A stretch of 64,000 nt of DNA from Dyella sp. SG609 (GCF_012275375.1 NZ_JAAZQJ010000013.1:1-64000); one strand, 5' to 3'; shown: positions 50,458-59,953, counted from the stretch's first letter. Translations and numbers: made by a program. Notes: a model not told the origin generated them from the sequence alone.

Positions 50458-51449
50458 TGGTCTCCGACACGCTCGCCGGCGTGCTGGCCTCGCGGCGCGC
50501 GCTGCTCAACCAGCGCGTGGCCGAGGCGCGGCATCAGCAGCCCGGGTTCGATACCGCGGCCTTCAGCGCCTTCGCGGGCGATACGCTCGATGCAGTGTGC
50601 GGGGCGGTGCAGGCCGTGGATCCGCTGGCCACCGGCGCGGCGGTGGAGGCGGCGTTCGAGATCGGCCTTACCCTGGTCGGCCAGGGACTGGCCGGACCGA
50701 AGGCGCGGCTGCCGTGGGTGGACCGCGCGTGGAAACAGCTCGCTGCGTCCATCGCCAGGCTGATCGCGCAGGCGCCCACCGAAACACTGGGCACGGTGAC
50801 CAATGCCGTCGTGCGCCTGAGCAGCATGCGCGGCGTGCGGGTGGAAGAGTGGATCGACACCATGCGCGCGCTGGCCGGCCGCTGCGCCGTGCTTGACGAG
50901 CTGCGCGCACTCGGCGCGCTGTGCGCCTGGCGCGCCGGCATGGCGCACCTGCGCGAGCCGGCGCTGGTGCAGGCCGATCGGCTGGACCCGGCACTGGCTT
51001 CGGCCGCGCTCGGTGCGCCCGACGTGCCATGGGCGAGCTTGCGCGAACGGCTGTCGGCCGATCGCTGGTGGAACCCATCCATCGGCGCGGTCGATGCGCA
51101 GGGCCAGACGCTCGGCGGTTTCAGCGGCATGGATGGCCCCTTCGCGGTGCCGCCGGCCATTCGCGCCGGCGCCGGGCATTTCGTGGCCGAGAGCGCGGGG
51201 CGCCATTTCCTGCTGATGGCCGATGCCTTCGGCGCGGTGGTGTTGCCGGCGGCGGCGAACGAGTTCGCGCAGGCCGACGCAGCCGTGGCGCCCGGCGTGG
51301 CGATCACGCCGCGCGGCGGCAGCGTGGGCGGACGCGAGATCGCGTTCGCTGTGCCGGGCGACCGCATGCAGGCGGTGGGCCGCGCCGACAGCGTGGCGCT
51401 CTTCTCGCCGTGGTCGCACCACGTGCGCATCGTGCCGGCGCGCGCGTGA
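50457..51449 (+). CDS. Unknown protein of the AAA/VWA/radical SAM operon
   Basis: 330 residues. No recognised domain. The N-terminal 180 residues are helical and Ala/Leu-rich; the C-terminal 120 include short beta strands (HFLLMADAFGAVVLPAAANEF, GGSVGGREIAFAVPG). No signal peptide or membrane helix. Overlaps the next gene by GTGA. Probably a structural partner of the AAA-VWA pair. Confidence 0.75.
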   Translation: MVSDTLAGVLASRRALLNQRVAEARHQQPGFDTAAFSAFAGDTLDAVCGAVQAVDPLATGAAVEAAFEIGLTLVGQGLAGPKARLPWVDRAWKQLAASIARLIAQAPTETLGTVTNAVVRLSSMRGVRVEEWIDTMRALAGRCAVLDELRALGALCAWRAGMAHLREPALVQADRLDPALASAALGAPDVPWASLRERLSADRWWNPSIGAVDAQGQTLGGFSGMDGPFAVPPAIRAGAGHFVAESAGRHFLLMADAFGAVVLPAAANEFAQADAAVAPGVAITPRGGSVGGREIAFAVPGDRMQAVGRADSVALFSPWSHHVRIVPARA

Positions 51450-53230
51450 GCGAGGGGCCTGCCACCGACACGCTGTCCCGCTGGCAGGCCGCATGGCCGG
51501 CCGCGCTGGAAGCCTGGAGCCGCTTCACCCGCCTGCGCGATCCGCGCCTGTGCGAGAGCCGCGTGGATGCCGCGGCCGAAGGCTTGCTCGGCAGTTTTGC
51601 GATGATCCGCCTGTTCGACCAGCGCGTGGTGATCGACCTGCCGGAAGTGGAGCGCCTGGGCCTGACCGATCACGCCGTGGAAATCCTGGCGCACGAGATC
51701 GGCCACCACGTGCTGGCCCCGGCCACCGCCACCGACCACGCCCGCCTGCTCGCGCGCCTGCGCCATGCGCTGCCCACGCTGGAAGCGCAGGCGCCGATGG
51801 TGGCCAACCTCTATACCGACCTGCTGATCAACGACCGCCTGGAGCGCCAGTGCGGCCTGCGCATGGCCGATATCTACCGCCGCCTGGCCGAACGCGATAC
51901 GTCGACAGAGACGACGCCGGTGTGGACGCTCTACATGGGCATCTACGAGCAGCTGTGGCAGCTGGCGCCCGGCTCGCTGGGCGGCCCGGTGGATGACGCG
52001 GCGCTGCGCGGCGACGCCTGGCTCGGCGCGCGCGTGGTGCGCGTCTATGCCGGCGAATGGATGGATGGCGCCTCGCGCTTCGCCGCCCTGCTGCTGCCGC
52101 ATCTGCTGCGCTCGGTGAAGGATTGGCGGGTGGACGTGCTGATGGATACGCGCAACGCCGGACAGGGCAGCCAGCCGGTGGGGCTGGAGCGCATCGAGGA
52201 CGGCGAGCTGGATCAGGCCGCGCATCCCGCGCTGGATCCGCGCATCACCGGCGAAGCGGAGACGCTGCCGCCGACACCGCCGGAGCTGCCGGCCGCGCTC
52301 AGCCGCCAGGGCGGCCAGGCGCGCGAGCCGTTCGAGTACGGGGAGATCCTGCGTTCCGCCGGCCTGGACCTGAGCGATCACGATATCGCCGTGCGCTACT
52401 ACCGCGAGCGCGCGCTGCCGCACCTGATCCGCTTTCCGGTGCGGCCGCAGCCGCAGGCCTTCGAGCCGCAGCTGGAAGGGCTGGAGCCGTGGGAAGCGGG
52501 CGATCCGCTGGATGCGCTGGACTGGATGCAGAGCCTGCTGCAGTCGCCGCGCGTGATTCCGGGGCTGACCACGGTGCAGCGCGCGTATGGCGATGCGCCG
52601 GGGCAGGATCCGGCCAGCGAGCCGGTGGACCTGGATCTGTACGTCGACAGCTCCGGCTCGATGCCCAATCCGCAGACGCACACCTCTTACCTGGCCCTCG
52701 CCGGCGCCATCATCGCGCTGTCCGCGCTGCGCGTCGGCGCGCGGGTGCAGGTCACCTTGTGGAGCGGCAAGCAGCAGGTGCTGCACACCGGCGGCTTCGT
52801 GCGTTCGGAGGACGACATCCTGCGCGTGCTCACCGGCTTCTTCGGCGGCGGCACGGCGTTTCCCATCCACCGCCTGCGCGATACCTACGCCCAGCGCGCG
52901 CCGCACGAACGCGCGGTGCATATCCTGCATATCTCCGACGACGGCATCACCACCATGTTCGCCAACGACGAGCGCGGCAACAGCGGCTGGGATGTCGCGG
53001 CGCGTGCGCTGGCCGCGGGCCGCGCGGGCGGCACCATGGCCTTGAACCTGTACACCCCGTTGCCGGCGCATCTGGCGCCGACGAGCCGGCCCTGGGAAGC
53101 GGACCTGCTGCGTGCGCAAGAGGCCGGCTGGGCCATCCACGCAGTGCGCGACATGGCCGACCTGCTCAGCTTTGCGCGCGAGTTCAGCCGGCGGCATTAC
53201 CAGCGGCCGGCAGCGGGAGTACGCGCATGA
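51446..53230 (+). CDS. HExxH zinc-site plus VWA-domain protein
   Basis: 594 residues from a GTG overlapping the previous stop. An HEIGHH motif (HExxH at 83-87) in EILAHEIGHHVLAP is a zincin-type metal site. The C-terminal 200 residues form a von Willebrand A domain with the MIDAS motif DSSGSM (401-406). The two are joined by a helical middle region. MoxR-VWA pairs usually work together, so this is the probable partner of the AAA ATPase. Whether the zinc site cuts peptides is unknown. Confidence 0.8.
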   Translation: MSEGPATDTLSRWQAAWPAALEAWSRFTRLRDPRLCESRVDAAAEGLLGSFAMIRLFDQRVVIDLPEVERLGLTDHAVEILAHEIGHHVLAPATATDHARLLARLRHALPTLEAQAPMVANLYTDLLINDRLERQCGLRMADIYRRLAERDTSTETTPVWTLYMGIYEQLWQLAPGSLGGPVDDAALRGDAWLGARVVRVYAGEWMDGASRFAALLLPHLLRSVKDWRVDVLMDTRNAGQGSQPVGLERIEDGELDQAAHPALDPRITGEAETLPPTPPELPAALSRQGGQAREPFEYGEILRSAGLDLSDHDIAVRYYRERALPHLIRFPVRPQPQAFEPQLEGLEPWEAGDPLDALDWMQSLLQSPRVIPGLTTVQRAYGDAPGQDPASEPVDLDLYVDSSGSMPNPQTHTSYLALAGAIIALSALRVGARVQVTLWSGKQQVLHTGGFVRSEDDILRVLTGFFGGGTAFPIHRLRDTYAQRAPHERAVHILHISDDGITTMFANDERGNSGWDVAARALAAGRAGGTMALNLYTPLPAHLAPTSRPWEADLLRAQEAGWAIHAVRDMADLLSFAREFSRRHYQRPAAGVRA

Positions 53231-54186
53231 TCGTGCTGTGGCGCATCAGCACGCTATGCAACCTGGCCTGCGGTTTTTGCGCGTACGACCGGCGGCTGCG
53301 GCTGGTGCGGCAGGAATCCGATCCGGCCGAGGTGGAACGCTTCGCCGCCCTGCTCGGCGCGTACGGCCGCGCTCATGGCGAAGACATGCTGATCAGCTGG
53401 CTGGGCGGCGAGCCGCTGCTGTGGCCGGGCGTGCTCGCGCTTTCGCAGCGCCTGCGCGAAAGCCACGGCCTGCGCATCAGCGTCACCACCAATGGCAGCA
53501 CCTTGCATCGGCCCGGCGTGGTGGAGGCCATGGCCGCGGCGTTCGACGAAGTGACGCTCAGCATCGACGACGTCGGCGAGGCGCACGAACGCCTGCGCGG
53601 CTGGCCCGGTGGCTGGCGGCGGCTGGAGCAGGGCATCGCGCGCCTGGTTGCGCGGCGCGGCGCCGCGGGCGGCACGCCGAAGCTGCGCGTCAATACGGTG
53701 CTGATGCACGACACTCTGGAACGCTTCCCGGCGCTGTGCGACCGCCTCGCGGACTGGGGCGTGGACGAGATCACCTTCAACCAGCTCGGCGGCCGCGACC
53801 GTCCGCAGTTCCACGCCGGCCACGCCTTGCGCGCCGCCGACGTGGCCTGGCTGCGCGCCCAGCTGCCGGCGCTGGTGGCGCGCATGGCAGCGCGCGGCGT
53901 GCGCCTGTGCGCGCACGATGCTTACCTCGAGCGCTTCGAGGCCAGCGCCAGCGGCCGCGCGATTGCGGTGGCCAATTGCGCGCCGCGCCGCCCCACCATC
54001 TTTATCGACGAGCACGGCCGCATCGCGCCGTGCAGCTTCACCATCGACCATAGCCCCATGAGCACCCGCGACATCCGCACCGCGCACGACGTAACCGCCC
54101 TGCGCGCACGGCTCGCCGTCCGCCAGTCCGCGGCGGTGTGCGCGGACTGTCCTTCCACCCAGGTTTTCGCCAAGTTCGGGACATGA
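53227..54186 (+). CDS. Radical SAM enzyme with Cys-rich C-terminus
   Basis: 319 residues. The cluster motif CNLACGFC (Cys11, Cys15, Cys18) and the SAM-binding LGGEPLLWP are clear. Near the C-terminus, C-A-P, a later PCSF and CADC suggest an auxiliary SPASM/Twitch-type cluster, common in enzymes that modify peptides. Overlaps both neighbours (ATGA). No small precursor peptide is obvious within the operon, so the substrate may be the proteins encoded here. Confidence 0.85.
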   Translation: MIVLWRISTLCNLACGFCAYDRRLRLVRQESDPAEVERFAALLGAYGRAHGEDMLISWLGGEPLLWPGVLALSQRLRESHGLRISVTTNGSTLHRPGVVEAMAAAFDEVTLSIDDVGEAHERLRGWPGGWRRLEQGIARLVARRGAAGGTPKLRVNTVLMHDTLERFPALCDRLADWGVDEITFNQLGGRDRPQFHAGHALRAADVAWLRAQLPALVARMAARGVRLCAHDAYLERFEASASGRAIAVANCAPRRPTIFIDEHGRIAPCSFTIDHSPMSTRDIRTAHDVTALRARLAVRQSAAVCADCPSTQVFAKFGT

Positions 54187-54770
54187 GCATGCCGGCCGGA
54201 CCTTCGCTCGAACGATTGCTGCGGCGCCTGATCGAGACGCCGCCGGATTTCCTCGCCCCGCCCTGGCGCGGCGGCGAAGGCCAGGTGCGCGTGGCCGCCG
54301 TGGTCAACGACGTGCTCGCCGCGCTGGATGTGCAGGCGCCGATGAGCCTGCTCGCCACGCTGTCCGGCGAACTCAAAGCCGTGTCCGCCGAGCAGCTGAG
54401 CTTGTCGGCGGTGCTGGCCTGGCTGCTGGCGGACGACGCCTGGCACCGTTTCGCCAAGGCCTCGCCCGCGCTGCCGGCGTTGTTCGCCGAGGCGGTCCCT
54501 GCGCTTGCCGCCGAAGCGCATGCCTCGCGCTACGTGTTCGAACCCGAGCGCCGCGAGGAATTGGCGCGCACCGCCATCGCACGGCTGGGCCTGACGCCCG
54601 AAGGCGAAACCGCCAGCCAGGCGGCGGATCGGCTCGCCAGCGTCAGCGGCGTCGAGCGGCGCCGGCTGCTGGAGGCCAGCCGCGAAGCCGAGGCGCGTGC
54701 GCGCGCCATCCGCGAAGCGCTGGCGCGCAAGGCGGCCGAGGAATCCGCGGACAAGTGGACGCGCGAGTGA
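54183..54770 (+). CDS. Unknown helical protein with coiled-coil tail
   Basis: 195 residues. Alpha-helical throughout; the last 45 residues (VERRRLLEASREAEARARAI...) are a charged coiled coil. No recognised domain. Overlaps the radical SAM stop (ATGA) and the next gene by GTGA. Confidence 0.7.
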   Translation: MSMPAGPSLERLLRRLIETPPDFLAPPWRGGEGQVRVAAVVNDVLAALDVQAPMSLLATLSGELKAVSAEQLSLSAVLAWLLADDAWHRFAKASPALPALFAEAVPALAAEAHASRYVFEPERREELARTAIARLGLTPEGETASQAADRLASVSGVERRRLLEASREAEARARAIREALARKAAEESADKWTRE

Positions 54771-56116
54771 GCCGCGAACCGACGGACGCCGAGCGCTATC
54801 CGACGCTGAGCGAGGCGGGCCGGGCGATGCTGCGCTTCATGAGCGAGCACCCCAGTGCGCCGATGCTGCGCAATCGCAGCGGCAATCGCCTGCTGGCCGA
54901 AGAGGTCGAGGACTTGCGCGCCTACGAGCGCGAAGTGGCCGCTGCGCGCTTCGCATGGAGCACGCGCCACGCACCGCCATGGCTCGATGCTTTCGTCGAT
55001 GAGGTGTTTGCGCAGGTCCCGCACTATCGCTCGCTCGGCCGGCCGGCTGGCTTCGCGCAGATCGCCACGGTGGGCCGCGGCGATCTCGCCGCCGATATCG
55101 CACAGTTCGTGCCCGACGCCGTGCCACTGGATCGACTCATCAACTTCCGCACCACCGGCACCACCGGCCATCCGCTGATCCTGCCATCGCACCCGCTGGT
55201 GGCCGGCCGCTATCTGGCGTTCCACCAGCGCGCGCTGCGGCGCGCCGGCATCGAACTGCGCCATGGCCGCGGCCAGGTCGGCGTGATGCTGCTGGGCCTG
55301 CAGCGCAAATGCTTCACCTATATCTCGGTCACGCCGACCATGGACGAGTCGGGCCTGGCCAAGATCAACCTGCATCCGGACGACTGGCGCGATCCCGCCG
55401 ACCGCGCGCGCTATCTCGATGCGATGCAGCCGGAGGTGATCGCCGGCGATCCGATTTCCTTCGCGGCGCTGCTGGAACTGCCGGTACGCCACCGGCCGCG
55501 CGCCCTGCTCTCGGTATCGATGGCCTTGTCCGCATCGCTGCGCGCGAACTTGAGCGAGCGCTTCGGCTGCCCGGTGCTGGACGTGTATTCGATGAACGAG
55601 GCGGGCCCGCTGGGTGTGTACGACGAGACACTCGATGCCTTCGTGCTGCTGCAGCCCCGCATGTACGTGGAAACCCTGGATGCGCACGGCCACCCGGTGC
55701 CGCAGGGACAATCCGGCGAAATCGCACTGACCGGCGGCTTCAACTTCTGCCTGCCGCTGCTGCGCTACCGCACCGGTGACCACGGCGTGCTGATCGACAC
55801 CCCTGAAGGCCCCGCCATCGCACAACTGCATGGACGCCAGCCGGTACGCTTCCTCACCCTGGACGGCGACTGGATCAACAATATCGATCTGACCCATGCG
55901 CTGCTGCCGTTGCCGCTGTCGCGCTACACCGTGCATCAGGCCGCGAACGGCGACGTGGCGGTGGCGCTGGCGCGGGCCGAAATGAACTACGCCAGCGAAG
56001 CGGCAAACCGGGTATCCGCCGCGCTGCGCGGACGCGACATCCGCGTTATCGAACTCACCAGCGAGGACAAAGTGCTGCAATACACCACCGACCTGCCCGG
56101 AGGCATGGCCGCATGA
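54767..56116 (+). CDS. PaaK-like AMP-forming (adenylating) enzyme
   Basis: 449 residues from the GTG at 54767-54769 (a GTG at 54755 is also in frame). The ATP loop FRTTGTTGHPLILP, the YSMNEAGPLG segment and RYRTGDHG place it with the phenylacetate-CoA ligase / coenzyme F390 synthetase branch of the ANL superfamily. Such enzymes make acyl adenylates and transfer them to thiols or amines. The usual C-terminal domain is reduced. Stop overlaps the pnuC start. Confidence 0.8.
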   Translation: MSREPTDAERYPTLSEAGRAMLRFMSEHPSAPMLRNRSGNRLLAEEVEDLRAYEREVAAARFAWSTRHAPPWLDAFVDEVFAQVPHYRSLGRPAGFAQIATVGRGDLAADIAQFVPDAVPLDRLINFRTTGTTGHPLILPSHPLVAGRYLAFHQRALRRAGIELRHGRGQVGVMLLGLQRKCFTYISVTPTMDESGLAKINLHPDDWRDPADRARYLDAMQPEVIAGDPISFAALLELPVRHRPRALLSVSMALSASLRANLSERFGCPVLDVYSMNEAGPLGVYDETLDAFVLLQPRMYVETLDAHGHPVPQGQSGEIALTGGFNFCLPLLRYRTGDHGVLIDTPEGPAIAQLHGRQPVRFLTLDGDWINNIDLTHALLPLPLSRYTVHQAANGDVAVALARAEMNYASEAANRVSAALRGRDIRVIELTSEDKVLQYTTDLPGGMAA

Positions 56117-56682
56117 CCTTGCTGGAAGGCGTCGCCAACGCCCTGGCCACCGCATCGATCCTGCTGGCCGGCCGCAACAGCGTGCATACCTGGTGGACCG
56201 GCATCGCCGGCTGCTCCCTGTTCGCCCTGCTGTTCTGGGACACGCGCCTGTACGCCGACGTGCTGCTGCAGGTGTTCTTCGTCGGCGCCAGCGTGGTCGG
56301 CTGGTGGTACTGGAGCCGGCATGGCGAGCGCGCGGAACTGCCGATCGGCCGCACCGCGCCGCGCACGCTGGCCTGGTTCGTGGCGGGCGCGGCGGTGGCC
56401 ACCCTCGTGTACGGTTCGCTGCTGCATCGCTTTACCGATGCCTACGCACCGTTTGCCGATTCGACCGTGCTGGCCTTGTCGGTGCTGGCGCAACTGCTGC
56501 TGATGCGGCGGCGGATCGAGACCTGGCCGATCTGGCTGCTGGTCAACAGCGTGGCGGTGCCGCTGTATGCCTCGCGCGGGCTGATGCTGACGGCCGTGCT
56601 TTATTCGGCGTACTGGATCAATGCATGGGTGGCGTGGCGGCATTGGCACAATCTGTTCCGGCGTGCGGAAGCGGTGGCGTGA
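56113..56682 (+). CDS. pnuC: PnuC-family nicotinamide riboside transporter
   Basis: 189 residues with 6-7 membrane helices. VFFVGASVVGWWYWSRHG and the closing WINAWVAWRHW are PnuC features. It facilitates uptake of nicotinamide riboside, which the following NadR traps by phosphorylation. Start overlaps the PaaK-like gene, stop overlaps nadR. Confidence 0.85.
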   Translation: MTLLEGVANALATASILLAGRNSVHTWWTGIAGCSLFALLFWDTRLYADVLLQVFFVGASVVGWWYWSRHGERAELPIGRTAPRTLAWFVAGAAVATLVYGSLLHRFTDAYAPFADSTVLALSVLAQLLLMRRRIETWPIWLLVNSVAVPLYASRGLMLTAVLYSAYWINAWVAWRHWHNLFRRAEAVA

Positions 56683-57707
56683 AGCGTTTCGGCACCGCTC
56701 TGGTGGTGGGCAAGTTCTGTCCGCTGCATCGGGGACATCAATATCTGCTCGATCGCGCGCAAGCCGCATGCGAGCAGCTGGTGATCGTCAGCTATACCAG
56801 GCCGGAGTTTCCCGGTTGCGAACCGGAGCGGCGCGAGCGCTGGCTGGCGGCGCTGTATCCGCGGGCGACGCGACTGGTGGTCGACGATGCGCGGCTGGCG
56901 GCTTATGGCGTCGCGTTGCCGCCTAACGAAGCATCGGACGAGGAACATCGCGCTTTCGTGGCCTGGCTGCTGCGCGAAGTGCTGCACGTGGACGTGGAGG
57001 CCGTCTTTACCAGCGAGGCCTACGGCGACGGCTTCGCCGCGTCGCTGTCGCGGGCGCAGGGCGAGCGCGGTGGCCCGGCGGTGATGCATGTCTGCGTGGA
57101 TGCCGCGCGCTCCGCCATCCCCGTATCGGGCACGGCGGTGCGTGCGGACGTCCATCGTGCGCGCGCTTCGCTCGATCCCCTGGTGTATGGCGACTTCGTG
57201 CGGCGCGTGGCGATCCTCGGTGGCGAATCCACCGGCAAGTCCACCCTCGCGGCGCAGTTGGCCAACGCGCTGGGCACGGTCCATGCCGCCGAATACGGCC
57301 GCGAACTGTGGGAGCACAAGCAGGGGCGACTCGTCGCGGACGACATGCTGCCTATCGCCCGGACCCAGGTGGCCCGCGAAGAACAACTGGCGCCCACCGC
57401 GCAACGCTTCCTGCTTTGCGACACCACGCCATTGACCACCCTGCTCTATGCGCAAGCCATGTTCGGCCATGCCTGCCCCGAACTGGAAGCGCTCGCGCAA
57501 CGCCCCTACGACGAGGTGCTGCTGTGCGCGCCCGACGTCCCCTTCATCCAGGACGGCACGCGGCGCGACGAAGCCTTCCGCGCATGGCAACACCAATGGT
57601 ACCTGCGCGAACTCGCGGCCCGCGGCGTCCGCTATCGCCTGCTGACCGGCGGGTGGCAGGCACGCACTGCCATGGCGCTGGGTCTTCTGTCCGCACCGGC
57701 CATTTAA
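56679..57707 (+). CDS. nadR: NadR-like NMN adenylyltransferase / ribosylnicotinamide kinase
   Basis: 342 residues from a GTG overlapping pnuC. The nucleotidyltransferase motif GKFCPLHRGHQ opens the N-terminal domain and ISGTAVRAD-type VSGTAVRAD closes it; the C-terminal kinase has Walker A GGESTGKST and a DTTPLTT segment. It converts nicotinamide riboside to NMN and then NAD. No N-terminal HTH, so not a repressor. Last gene of the operon. Confidence 0.88.
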   Translation: MKRFGTALVVGKFCPLHRGHQYLLDRAQAACEQLVIVSYTRPEFPGCEPERRERWLAALYPRATRLVVDDARLAAYGVALPPNEASDEEHRAFVAWLLREVLHVDVEAVFTSEAYGDGFAASLSRAQGERGGPAVMHVCVDAARSAIPVSGTAVRADVHRARASLDPLVYGDFVRRVAILGGESTGKSTLAAQLANALGTVHAAEYGRELWEHKQGRLVADDMLPIARTQVAREEQLAPTAQRFLLCDTTPLTTLLYAQAMFGHACPELEALAQRPYDEVLLCAPDVPFIQDGTRRDEAFRAWQHQWYLRELAARGVRYRLLTGGWQARTAMALGLLSAPAI

Positions 57708-57813
57708 AAACGCCATCATAGAAATCGCTTTTCGCGACTGTCGGCCGCAGGGGCGGTTTTCTACGATGCCCGCTCCCCACTCCGCTCCGATGAGCATCCG
57801 CCACGAGGTAATC

Positions 57814-58602
57814 ATGAAAAGGCCATTGCTCGGTTTTGCCACCCTCTGCCTGCTCGGCATCGCGGCCGCCAGCGCGGCGGTACCTTCCTACATCGCCGCG
57901 GCCATCGGCGACAGCGCACGCCCGGCGGCCGACAAGGCGAGCGACGCCGCGCGCAAGCCGGTCGAACTGATCGCCTTTACGGGCATCAAGCCGGGCGACC
58001 GCGTGGCCGACATCCTGCCAGGCGGCGGCTATTTCACCCGCCTGTTCAGCAAGGTGGTGGGGCCGAAGGGCCACGTCTATGCGGTGTTGCCGGAGACCCT
58101 CGTCGCCAAGGCGCCGCCGGAGAAACTGCAGCCGATACGCGCGCTGGTCGCCGACCCGGCCTACCGCGACAACACCAGCCTGGAGACCCGCCCCTACGAC
58201 AGCCTCGATGTCGGCGCGCCGCTGGACGCGGTGTGGATCTCGCAGAACTACCACGACATCTACGGCGCGGTCAGCGTCTTCAGTGTCGACGGCACCACCG
58301 GCACGGATGCTGCCGCCAAGCTCGATGCGGCGGTGTTCAAGGCCTTGAAGCCGGGCGGCGTCTTCGTCGTGGTCGACCACGTGGCCAAGCCCGGCGCCAG
58401 CGAAGCGGACGCGCATGCCTTGCACCGCATCGACCCGGAGACCGTGATCGCGCAGGCCAAGGCGGCCGGCTTCGTGCTCGAAAGCCGCAGCGACGTACTG
58501 GCCAATCCGCAGGACACGCACGACCAGACCGTGTTCGCCGTGGAGATCAAAGGCCACACTGACAAGTTCGCGCTGAAGTTCCGCAAGCCGAAGGAGCGCT
58601 AA
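57814..58602 (+). CDS. Exported SAM-methyltransferase-fold protein
   Basis: 262 residues from ATG 57814. A signal peptide (MKRPLLGFATLCLLGIAAASA) precedes a Rossmann fold with ADILPGGGYFTRLFS (SAM loop), VWISQNYHD and GVFVVVDHVAK, as in a group annotated as predicted methyltransferases. Export is puzzling because SAM is cytoplasmic, so it may not methylate. Stands alone. Confidence 0.7.
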   Translation: MKRPLLGFATLCLLGIAAASAAVPSYIAAAIGDSARPAADKASDAARKPVELIAFTGIKPGDRVADILPGGGYFTRLFSKVVGPKGHVYAVLPETLVAKAPPEKLQPIRALVADPAYRDNTSLETRPYDSLDVGAPLDAVWISQNYHDIYGAVSVFSVDGTTGTDAAAKLDAAVFKALKPGGVFVVVDHVAKPGASEADAHALHRIDPETVIAQAKAAGFVLESRSDVLANPQDTHDQTVFAVEIKGHTDKFALKFRKPKER

Positions 58603-58726
58603 GCGGCGCAGTGCGAGTGCGGGAGCCGCATGCACGGGCCTTCACGAAACCCTGTGCTAGCGTGCCGCGCGATCCGGGCAGCCGTCCGGATCGCGGGCAT
58701 TCCCGCCCATCACAAGGAGATGAGTG

Positions 58727-59905
58727 ATGCATCGCATGCTCTGTCTGGCCGCGCCGGCCATGTTCGGCGCCGTCGCCCTCCTGCTTCCCGTGCCTTCTCT
58801 CGCCGCCGCCGATGCGGCTCCCGCCAAGGCCGGCTTCGACACCTTCGCCACGCCCACCCAGGCCAGCACGCCGCAGGGCGTCGACGTCGCCGCCGACGGC
58901 AACGTGTGGTACTCGGAAACCAGCGCCGGAAAGATCGCCGTGCTCCGGCCGGATCGCAGTTCGGCGGAGTACCCGCTGCCCGATGGCGGCCAGCCTTTCA
59001 TTCTTAAAACCGGCAAGGACGGTATCTGGTTCACCGATCAGGTCCGCCGCGCGATCGGTCACCTGGATCCGCGCAGCGGCGCGCTCGTCGAGTACGCGAT
59101 TCCTTCGCGCGAGAAACCGTATTTCATCCAGCTCGCGCCGGACGGCAGCCAATGGTTCACCGTCACGGCCGGTGTCGGACGCCTCGCGCCGGATGGCAGC
59201 GTCAGCGAATGGACGGTGCTGCTGGAGCACCCCGACGACCATATGGAACAGCTGAGCCTGGACCCGCAGGGCAACGTGTGGTTCGTGGAACGCAACTACG
59301 CTGGCGCCGGGCCGAAAGGGACCAACAAGGTCCGGCGCTTGAACCCAGGCACGAACACGATCAGCACCTACCTGGTGCCGACAGCCGGTGGCACACCCTC
59401 CGGCGTGATCGCCAATGCCGACGGCACGGTGTGGGTGTCCGAGTACTACGGCAATGCGCTGGCGCTGCTCGACCCGGCGGTGGCGCCGCACACCGACGAA
59501 ACCGCCAAGCCGGCGACGCGTGCGGCAAGCCAGCAACCCGCGACGATCAAAGCCACCGTCACGGCACGCGCGGCGCCCACGCATGCACCGGCACCGCCGA
59601 GCACCAGCGAGGTCAAGCCCAAGGTAACGCGCGGCTGGATCGAATATCCCCTGCCCATCGCCAACGCCAACGCGGAAGACATGCGCGTGGACAGCCACGG
59701 ACGGGTCTGGTTCGAGCAGGACGCGGGCTATATCGGCATGCTGGATCCGAAGGCCCGCCGCATCGTGGAGTACACGATCGTGCCGGCCAACAGCGGCTAC
59801 TACAACATCGCACTGGAACAGCGCGCCGGCCTGCTGTGGGTGACCGAGGCCGGCGGCTCCGGCGCAGCGGCAACCGGCATTGCCAGTCTGCCGATCGGAC
59901 CCTGA
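58727..59905 (+). CDS. Exported Vgb-like beta-propeller protein
   Basis: 392 residues; AAGGAG precedes the ATG. Signal peptide, then repeats of the type GVDVAADGNVWYSETSAGKI, GIWFTDQVRRAIGHLDP, LSLDPQGNVWFVERN, as in virginiamycin B lyase and its many propeller relatives. A Pro/Ala-rich linker interrupts between blades (about residues 260-305). Without the Vgb catalytic residues confirmed, enzymatic activity is doubtful. Confidence 0.75.
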   Translation: MHRMLCLAAPAMFGAVALLLPVPSLAAADAAPAKAGFDTFATPTQASTPQGVDVAADGNVWYSETSAGKIAVLRPDRSSAEYPLPDGGQPFILKTGKDGIWFTDQVRRAIGHLDPRSGALVEYAIPSREKPYFIQLAPDGSQWFTVTAGVGRLAPDGSVSEWTVLLEHPDDHMEQLSLDPQGNVWFVERNYAGAGPKGTNKVRRLNPGTNTISTYLVPTAGGTPSGVIANADGTVWVSEYYGNALALLDPAVAPHTDETAKPATRAASQQPATIKATVTARAAPTHAPAPPSTSEVKPKVTRGWIEYPLPIANANAEDMRVDSHGRVWFEQDAGYIGMLDPKARRIVEYTIVPANSGYYNIALEQRAGLLWVTEAGGSGAAATGIASLPIGP

Positions 59906-59912
59906 CGTCGGC

Positions 59913-59944
59913 GCAAGGGGCTTGCGGCGATGCAAGCCCCTTGC
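59913..59944. terminator. Bidirectional terminator hairpin
   Basis: GCAAGGGGCTTGC-GGCGAT-GCAAGCCCCTTGC, perfect 13-bp arms, between the convergent propeller and cytochrome genes. Confidence 0.8.
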
Positions 59945-59953
59945 CTGCCGGCA

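Noticed and set aside
46230-51449. 1739-codon plus-strand frame
   Set aside because: Antisense to the regulator, then out of frame with the AAA gene; only its last part is a real gene (50457-51449).
57708-57813. Possible terminator after nadR
   Set aside because: A short GC-rich repeat is present, but the stem is weak and not clearly symmetrical.
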